Below are positions 39,651-64,000 of a stretch of 64,000 nt of DNA, in pieces. Position 1 is the first letter of the stretch; each line of letters begins with the position of its first letter. Below the pieces are notes generated by a model. That model did not search any database and was not told the DNA's origin. It worked only from the letters and a program-made list of their open reading frames with translations. The stretch is from assembly GCA_949318235.1 (NCBI GenBank), contig OX439131.1, positions 19,468,225 to 19,532,224 on the forward strand, in the 5' to 3' direction. This DNA is from Ecdyonurus torrentis. Lineage: Eukaryota; Arthropoda; Insecta; Ephemeroptera; Heptageniidae. The translations under genes and the position numbers were made by a program.

Positions 39651-40183
39651 TCTCAGCACCTTCAGCACTGGACACACATATACTACATGTATGGCATTTC
39701 ATCAACTTTCCTCGCATCAATTTCACACAAGAAATCTATATAACTACATTCATTTATAGCATCCATTTAAAAATATACAATTCCAATAACTCAAAGTGAG
39801 TAAAAGATTTCCGTGTATTTTTTTATTTTATTATTATTTTATTCTGAACCAACTCCCTGTTACAATTAATTATTCTTATGTCAGTAATATGTTGAAAGTC
39901 ATGTAGAATAAAAGAAGTAGAAATAACTATAGAAACTAAGGAAAAAATACATTACTACCATCTCATCTGTATAAAATGTAAAAAGGTAGAGTAATGACTT
40001 ATTAAACTGAAACATGCATAGAGAAATGTCATTAACTCACAGCGCAGTGATGGACAGCAAGTTGTTGCTCGTTAGTCTTCAGCATCCACCGTGCAGCTGC
40101 GCGGCATGCAAGCAAACCAGCACTCAGCAAAACAAAACAAAACAAATCATTCTCAATTGCCAAGCAGCAATCTACCAATATCA

Positions 40184-40236
<53 letters not shown>

Positions 40237-40500
40237 AATACATAGGCTTACTTTTTATAACAATAAATCTATTTACAATTTTACTCAGCAAAATCAATGT
40301 TTTATTTTGTACCTAATGTAGTATATAAAAAGCTTATTATTTGTTGCTACATTATTGCTAGAAAATAAACTAGCTGCTGTTGCTGCTACTGTTTTATCAA
40401 CTTTATACAGTTCAATTTTTTTTTTTTTTTTTTTTAATTTTATTCTAAAGTAAAATTTTAAATTTTGTTAAATGGACCTTTATAAAATATATAATCAAAT

Positions 40501-40703
40501 AAAAGAATAGGGACATTATAATAAGCTACTATGAAGTCTGTAGCTAGGTGAAGATCTTGATGGTACAGTTACGGTAACACAAATATTTACGTTGATTACA
40601 TAATAAGTACTTGCAAATATTTGTGTTAACTGTGCCATCAAGATCTTCACCTAGCTAGGGACTTTCATCATGGTATTGTAATTATTGGTTTCCCTATTCT
40701 TTT
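40501..40703. repeat. Near-perfect 200-bp foldback MITE
   Basis: Termini AAAAGAATAGGG and CCCTATTCTTTTT frame strong inner arms: CTAGGTGAAGATCTTGATGG pairs with CCATCAAGATCTTCACCTAG without mismatch, then CAGTTA and TAACTG, and AACACAAATATTT with AAATATTTGTGTT. The loop is about 30 nt. No ORF. Strong arm conservation suggests a young element. Confidence 0.85.
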
Positions 40704-41249
40704 TCCTTTGACAATATATATACAAAATAAAAATAGTCTTTAATTCCCTAATTTAAATATTAAAATATCTGTTAAATTATGTCATTAGATGTTAGTAAAA
40801 AACTGAAAACCACATGCAGCATTTTTTTTTTTTTTTAATGCTGTTAGATTTTAATGCAAAATAGCAATATTCATTAATTGTGAGTTAAATTACTGGCAAT
40901 CCAATGAAAATAAAAGTTACTGAATTATACAATTCATATTAAATCATTCAGGATTTAGAATTATGCCAGAAACCTACTAATGCAATTAATTCACAGATAC
41001 AAACAAAATTTTGTATAAGTGTGATATCACTGGCTATTAGGCAATGTGTAACTTCTCATACAAGATACATACAATTGTCTTCTATTATTATTTCTTTGTG
41101 CATCATTAGGGATTTTAAAGGTTATTAATATTAACAATAACACTTGCTTGAAACGTGCTTTCACATAATCTTTATTTATTTATTAATTTTTTTTTTTCCT
41201 CCCCATTAATATGAAATTCAGTTAATGCTTTTAAATATTATGTTAAATC

Positions 41250-41345
41250 GACCCCAAATTTTGGATTTTACCATTTCAGGACATTTGCAGCAAAAAATAT
41301 TTTTCAAAGTCAAATGGACATCGGACATTATAGTGAAGCCACGAC
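41250..41345. repeat. Dispersed repeat copy 2 followed by (TG)n
   Basis: Same words in the same order as 38502-38600 (CCCCAAATTTTGGATTTT, CCATTTCAGGA, TCAAATGGACA), then a TG/TATG microsatellite at about 41347-41372. Direct orientation, 2.7 kb from copy 1. Confidence 0.65.
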
Positions 41346-41751
41346 ATATATGTGTGTGTGTGTGTGTGTGTGTCTAGTATTTTATATTTTAGAGTTCTAG
41401 TATTTTAGTCTGCTTCAGAGAGCATTTAGGAAAACTGACAAATTTATGTGGAAATAAGACAGCACTAACGTAAGATGCACAAGTTTGATAGCATTACTTC
41501 AATATATGATTAGAAGCACTGACTTTAGAGTAACAAATATGTAAAATTTATTGATTTCAACAGAACTTTGTATGTATTTTTAATAATCTGTGTTGTTATA
41601 ATACATATAGCTTGGATTAAAAATTACAATACTGTAACCTCTTTTAAAACTAACTTAATTGCTGCAGATAAAAAAAAAACTAATAATAAACTGGCTTCTT
41701 GACGGAACCTGCAAAAGAACGAAATGCAAACAATTAAGAGCTCCACAGTAC

Positions 41752-42037
41752 CTGCAAGTCTTCTGCTTCGTCGCACCCGCAGACTTGGTTTGATCACACG
41801 TCCTCTCTTCATTGCCCTTCAAAGTTATAACATACAACATCAGTCACTATATAGAAATATGATTTTTAATTCTGAAAGTAATGTACCGGTATCATGGTAT
41901 ATATATATACCTGTAGGTACAACTCTGGGCAAAAGTGTGAGAACAATTTGTGTAGGCAACCACTCTATGTTATCTTTATGAGAAAACGCTGTGGCCGCCG
42001 CTGCCCTGTTCTTAACCTGTTGGCCAGAGCTGTACAT
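41752..42037 (-). other. Two candidate alternative first coding exons of PKI
   Basis: Candidate 1: ATG at 41812 to donor GTACTG after 41752, reading MKRGRVIKPSLRVRRSRRLA, phase 1. Candidate 2: ATG at 42037 to donor GTATAT after 41911, 42 codons beginning MYSSGQQVKNRAAAATAFSH, phase 1. Both join the PKI core exon (39667) in its open phase, giving continuous products of about 131 and 153 aa. Candidate 1 would add a very basic, acid-free N-terminus. Phase agreement has a one-in-three chance each, and no homology supports them, so they are hypotheses. Confidence 0.3.
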
Positions 42038-43608
42038 ATGTTATGTTTTAGTTTAGTTTGTAGAAGTTTGGTATTTGCAACTGAATGCTATTTTTTGCTT
42101 GCCATGCTTTGCTTCTCTTTTGTTGCTCATTTTATTTCTATTTTGAAACGGTACTGATATAATGAATTTCAATATATATCAATGGGTTCATGTATATATA
42201 TAGTCGCTAATTATTAATTAGAATTAGTTTTAAGAAAAGTACAGTATACCTATTTAAAAATATTTATAATAATCAAGACGATTGATCTGAAACTTTATTT
42301 TTCTATAACGGCTTTTGTGATAAAATTTCATAATTATAATAATGGACAAAGTTGGAGATGTTGTTGCGATTGATATTGTGTAGTTGATTTTTATTTTCTA
42401 ATTATTATTATAGTTTATGTATGATTATACAATTAAATTATGTATAATATACATACATACATACATCGTGTATCGTACTGTGTGTAAGAGCATAAACTTA
42501 TAACTTGCTCGATTAATTAATTAACGTAATTAAATTAGGGGGCGCGATGTTATTTTTATCTTTTCTAGCCATACACATATCTCACAATATTACACAACAC
42601 AAATAAAAATCAATTCAGTAGCAACGTAACACGCTAAAACAAGATAGGCTTTATTACGTATGTATATGTATATACATACATACTGCATTGCAAACAAAGA
42701 TAAAAGAATGTATGAAAGGTACTTGAACAAAAAAAAAAAAAAAAAAAAAAAAACTAAATGTTTATCAAATGTATGATGCACATCATCGAGTTTTGTATCG
42801 TTTATACCCAAATTATTTGGAAATAAAATCAATTTTTAAACCCAAAAGTGTCGTCAACCTTGTACGTATAATCAATTATATTGCCTACATCATGAACTAG
42901 AAATAAAAATTAATGTCAAAGGCTTTATAAGCATATTTTGACCGCGCAGTAAAACGTCAAGAAAAAATCTCTACCCTCTTGAGCACGGACAGATCTAAAA
43001 ATAGGATGGGCCAGGGTCTTTGAAACACAGGGAGGAAATAACGTTCTAAATAATCCATACCAGACGAGCAATACTATCGTTATTGATTGCAAAATATGAG
43101 TTGGATACTTACTACATACGATGATTGATAGATGAGCAAATTATATAACTAATACGATAATCTAATTGCTTTTTATAAATACAAAAACACAGCTCACACC
43201 TCCATGACACCGCCAACTTTTTTCTATTTTTGGAACAAAAATTATTTTTGCAAAACATGCACACCAACGCCATCTAGCAAGACAATCGATATCTGGACTG
43301 GAACACAGTATATAGCGCGCAATAGTATGAAAGTTTTTACTTCATCACTACCTGCCGCCTACGCCTCGCCTACACGCTCTGCAACTTCCTACACATACCA
43401 TATACTCCATGTCAATGGTCCTTTTAAGGGTGAGAAAATGATGATGTATAATATACCATAGAGTTATTAGTTATTATTATTATCCTTACAACCTAAAGTG
43501 CGCAACTTGCCAATTCATTCAAAAGAAAAAGAGAGTGTTTTTTGAAATTATATTTTATCAAACATCAATTAAAGTATATATATAATAACTGCAACATACG
43601 TTATATTA
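42038..43608. other. Spacer with possible PKI promoter
   Basis: A relatively GC-rich block at about 43330-43400 could be a 5' UTR exon on the minus strand: it ends at GATGAA followed by GTAAAA. It interrupts otherwise AT-rich DNA. A poly(A) run at 42729-42752 and short (TATG) repeats are the only other features. The + strand open frame at 43204-43461 has no recognisable family. Confidence 0.3.
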
Positions 43609-45046
43609 CAGGGGCGTATCCAGGGGGGGGGGTCGGGATCCGGACCCCCCCCCCCCCCCCCCCGTCATGTTTGAGGCAAGCAAAAAAAAAAAAAAAATCA
43701 AACAAACGAAAAGAACTCGAGTGATTTTTTTGACGCATATATATAAAATATTAAAAAAAAAATGAATAAACCAAAAATGGTGTTTAAAATTAGATCTTAT
43801 AAAGATTATAAAGTTGTTTTCTATTGCCTATTTTAAGATATTTTAGTGCTTAAATCTCTTGGTTTTCGGATTAAAAAAAATATTAGTGCACAATAAATGC
43901 AATTCAATTGCAGTTATCAGTATTTGGCAGTTGTTTTTTTATTATTACAAATTTTTTTGCCTCTTCTGGAAAATTTAAAAAAAATTATTTAAAATACAAA
44001 ATAATATGCTCAAAAATAGTTAAGGAAAAAGTTAGCTTTTCTCGAAAATTAGATAAGAATACTATATATTTTTTAATTTTATTATTATATTATTATTATT
44101 ATTTTGTTATCTTAGGATAGAATTCTTTAATGATAATTGATAATATATTTTACTTTATTTTTATATAATAACCTATCTGGAATAGCCGAATAGGTGAATG
44201 ATTTATTAAAACATGAACCAACCTGTGCATGTATTTAATTAAGATGTTATTGAATGTTGGTAAGAGAACTTTTTGGGATAAAAAAAAAATAATTATTTTC
44301 TTATCTTTGCTGCAATAGAAGCCTTGCAAAAAGAGGGTTTATTGACGAAAAACACAAACTGAGAGCCCAACAATAATACAAAGTGTTAGCAGAGATGACT
44401 CTGTCTTACTGCCTGTCATTTAACATCCTTTCTTATAAAGGAATGAAACAGCTATATAATTCATGTGAATTTTTCCTGATTTTTCTCGAAATTTTTTTAC
44501 TGAGCCTGAAAGCTAAGGTATTGTTTCCTTAATAAAACAACATTAACAAATGAAGGAAAAAAAAACTGCGAGCAAAATAAGCTAGAAGCTAGCTAATAAG
44601 AATAAGCGAGTAAGCTAGAGTAAAAATTTGGCTATCCAGAAATTTTTTAACTCGATCGTGATATCTGCTTTTTTCCTCTAAAAGAACAATAGACGCAGTT
44701 CTCTGCTAGCACTTGTGTTGGGGTCTGAGTTTGTTTATATTCTCATAACTCATAAAAACCAACTCTAGAAGTCTTCTATTTAAAACCAAATAGTATTATT
44801 TTGGTTTCAAATCTAGCTCAAAAATTTTAAATGAACATTGAATTTGATACGAACATAATGCTTTTAAAACGCATTAAAATAGCGTATTTTGACATCAAAA
44901 AACGAACATTTCTTGCGGGGGTACCCCCCGCACCCCCGGCAGGGGGTTGTAGCCCCTGCGCCCCCCCCCCCCTCACATGGGTGTAGATGCTCTCAATTTC
45001 AGGTGGACCCCCCCCCCCCCGTGGTCAAATCTTGGATACGCCCCTG
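43609..45046. mobile_element. 1.4-kb non-autonomous hAT-like transposon with G/C-tract ends
   Basis: Left end CAGGGGCGTATCCAGGGGGG and right end (reverse complement) CAGGGGCGTATCCAAGATTT share 14 identical terminal bases followed by G-rich tracts. CAGGGGCGTATCCA-type ends are common in hAT elements. The interior is AT-rich and broken by stops on both strands, with C/G runs at 43622-43632, 43644-43662, 44960-44972 and 45008-45020. Flanks (TTATATTA left, CGTATATA right) are not an exact 8-bp duplication, so target duplication has decayed or the boundary is off by a few bases. Confidence 0.75.
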
Positions 45047-47352
45047 CGTATATAGTATATAATTATATATTCTTGTTTTACTTTTATAATATAGCAAATG
45101 GCCATGCTTATAATTTTATCCTTATTGTACGAGCATTTTCTGCCTCATACATCTACTCTTCTATCGTGTTATATATATTTTAACAGATCGTGGGGAGCAA
45201 TTTAAAACTATTAATAATTTTATCCTCTAAATAAAATAATAAATATATGTCTACATATAAATAAATAAATATAGAGAATATAATTTTTATCCTCTGATAA
45301 TTTTCTTTACTATCATAACAATACGACTGCAGTAGAGTCCTGTAAAAAAGTGAAATAAAAGGGGTGTATGTTTCTTTTCAAATATTAATTTTCAGAGATA
45401 AAAATAGATTAAATTGCTTTTTTATTTCATTTGACGATATTTATAATTGTAACATATTTTTTTAGGCAAAAAACAAAACTTAATACAATGTTTTTGAATA
45501 TCACACTACATATATAATAACAGTGAACAATAAAATAAAATAAACAGAAATAAACAAATGTCACATTGAAAATGAAAAATATTGACTTCAATTACATCGA
45601 TGTACAACCATAATTAAATATTTATTATAACACATTTATAGGGATTATTATACTCTTTTTTTTTTTTTTTTTAACACATAAATGCATATTTAATACTTTA
45701 TTTTTCCATTTGAAATTTGTATCATATTCACATGTAACTGCACAGAACATTTATTTTTTCGCAATTATATAATATATTTATTCAGTAATTTAATTGTATT
45801 CAACATTTATATTCACACATAAAAGATCAGCATTTAAGAGAAAAGATAGTTATAATGATTGGCAATCGCTTTGATTGAATTTTAATGTAAGATGCTTTAT
45901 TTACTGAAATTGAGAAATTTTCGAGGACGATTATAATACAATTTTAGACATGGCATACGTAGATATATGCTATTTACTTTTTGCAATATTATGCAAGCAT
46001 CTCCCCCTCACCCAAAGAAGGGGGCTCTTTCATGATATTTTTTCGTTTAATTATACTAAGGAAAAAAATGTTTAGGACATAATTTGATTCCATATTCTAA
46101 AAGACGACATTGTCTTAAATCGAAAAATGTGCGAATATTTAATTTGTGAGTTCATTAAGTATTTTTAATTAATTTTTGAAAATTGAAAAATAAATTCCAA
46201 TATTATAAATTCACATATCTATCGATTCAGGACGATGTTCTCTTTTAAAAAATGTTATAAAAATACCCCCTAAAAAAATTTCTTCATCTTCATTGCTCAA
46301 TTTTGTTCATAAATCTATCCAAATCGTTTTGATTGTATAATATCTTGGTAATTTCAGTAAATATAGAAACACATTGAAATGAAAACATTTTTACATATTT
46401 TGGTCACTGAGTGCAGGATAGAAGATTAGTCTGGTTCTGAAATGTCATTTAACGTTGATCTACACACAGCTATAGGGGCAACAGCAATAACATCTATATT
46501 TTTAATTTTATTATTATTACTTACATCAAATATTTTTGAATATTTAGGTATTATATTAAAATGTATATTTAGTATATTATGTTTCATATAGGCCAGTTAA
46601 AATAAATTTAAGACAGAAAAAAAAGCCAACATTAAAATGATTTGAAATGTTCGTATAATATGACATGATTATTTACATAGGGCTAAATCCTTATAACTTA
46701 ATTTGAGATGCATATTTTAATCTGTATTTGATATTATAATACTATAAAGAGATCGAGAAATGGATTATCTAAATATTAGTTTAAACAAAACTATATAAAT
46801 ATATTTATTATTCATTATAAATATAATTTTTTTTTAAATAAACAATAAAATCTACTTTAATTTGGTAAAGATAAAATGGTTTTGAATGTTTTCAATAAAA
46901 ACTACAATTTTATTTACATAATACAAAAATATTTTGTTTATAATGACTTTTTAGATTGCAAGTTCTCATATGTTTTGATATAGCGAATTAACTTGATTTT
47001 AAATTTGTGCTGAAGAAAATAATGTTCGTTTGTTTTTATATTATTATTGGCTCGCGTCTTATATATGGAGACGAAGCATTTGACACCAAAATAACACGAG
47101 GGAAAAAAAAGCATCCATTATCTTCGAGAAATTTTGCATATCTTTGCTATATCTATAAACATATTATGCGCGAATATAATTTTGAGACATTTAAAAGAGA
47201 TAAACGCGACCCACAAGACACATAGGCCTCCTGCACACTTGAACATTTTTTAACTGTCTACTTTTGTGAGAAACGTTATTCTTTTAATTGTCTATATATT
47301 ATACGTCTGACGATGCTTCGTTAATGAGGGATGGTTGACTATGCTGCATATA
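45047..47352. other. AT-rich spacer and ADCY8-like 3' UTR
   Basis: Very AT-rich with a poly(T) run at about 45657-45672. Contains the 3' UTR of the minus-strand adenylate cyclase. The open frame at 47007-47225 on the + strand has no family resemblance. No RNA gene seen. Confidence 0.6.

Positions 47353-64000
<16,648 letters not shown>

Larger units (their letters stand above)
39668..41749. other. Region upstream of the PKI core exon: repeats and a possible 5' UTR exon
   Basis: An exon-like block on the minus strand ends at a good donor (GTGAGT, revcomp of 36-40 within 40031-40040) with exon sequence from 40041 to about 40110, but it has stops in the frame that would join 39667, so at best it is 5' UTR. 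The rest holds poly(T) runs, a 200-bp foldback (40501-40703) and the second copy of the dispersed repeat (41250-41345). Confidence 0.4.

Noticed and set aside
40014..40316. Overlapping ORFs around 40041-40110 as a PKI coding exon
   Set aside because: The frame that would join the PKI core exon contains a TAA with no ATG after it; at most a 5' UTR exon.
43204..43461. 85-aa + strand ORF in a GC-richer patch
   Set aside because: No homology; the patch is better explained as a minus-strand 5' UTR/promoter of PKI.
47007..47225. 72-aa + strand ORF downstream of the cyclase
   Set aside because: No known family, AT-rich codon use and no neighbouring exons.

Overview
This is animal nuclear DNA. Genes are split into short exons with GT-AG introns, the background is strongly AT-rich, and introns and spacers are full of poly(T), poly(C), (TA)n and (GA)n tracts and small inverted-repeat transposons. 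Almost all coding potential belongs to conserved metazoan genes. The presence of a motile-cilium ruler protein (CCDC39-like) fits an invertebrate with cilia or flagella. I cannot name the phylum from sequence alone, and I see no prokaryotic, plasmid or CRISPR features.

Layout, left to right: (1) + strand, 80-2653, the last four exons of an SPHKAP/AKAP11-type A-kinase anchoring protein; the gene runs off the left edge. (2) - strand, 15218-5030, a complete ten-exon NADP-dependent isocitrate dehydrogenase (448 aa) whose first exon encodes a mitochondrial presequence. (3) + strand, 16395-19715, an unidentified coiled-coil protein whose C-terminal tail carries about eight degenerate T-P-C-L-K repeats; it is divergent from IDH. 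(4) + strand, 20366-25082, a complete eleven-exon CCDC39-like protein (947 aa). (5) - strand, 31160-26861, a complete ten-coding-exon SERINC (462 aa). (6) - strand, 39650-38003, a small PKI-type inhibitor of protein kinase A. (7) - strand, 59499-47353, fifteen exons of an ADCY8-like adenylate cyclase (1,155 aa seen), open at its 5' end. I checked every splice junction in these models for reading-frame continuity.

Three of the seven genes (adenylate cyclase, PKA inhibitor, A-kinase anchor) act in one pathway: cAMP production, PKA inhibition and PKA localisation. They are on different strands with unrelated genes between them, so this is at most conserved or chance synteny, not an operon.

The non-coding part holds many non-autonomous DNA transposons. 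The best are a 791-bp hAT-like element with an 8-bp target duplication inside an IDH intron (7370-8160), a 217-bp TA-flanked pogo/Tigger-like MITE with 48-nt identical termini in IDH intron 1 (12613-12829), a 1.4-kb hAT-like element ending in CAGGGGCGTATCCA (43609-45046), and a family of about 0.3-kb foldback elements (about 2085-2392 and 25860-26160, with a half copy near 28300). The most original coding observation is the T-P-C-L-K repeat tail of the coiled-coil protein.
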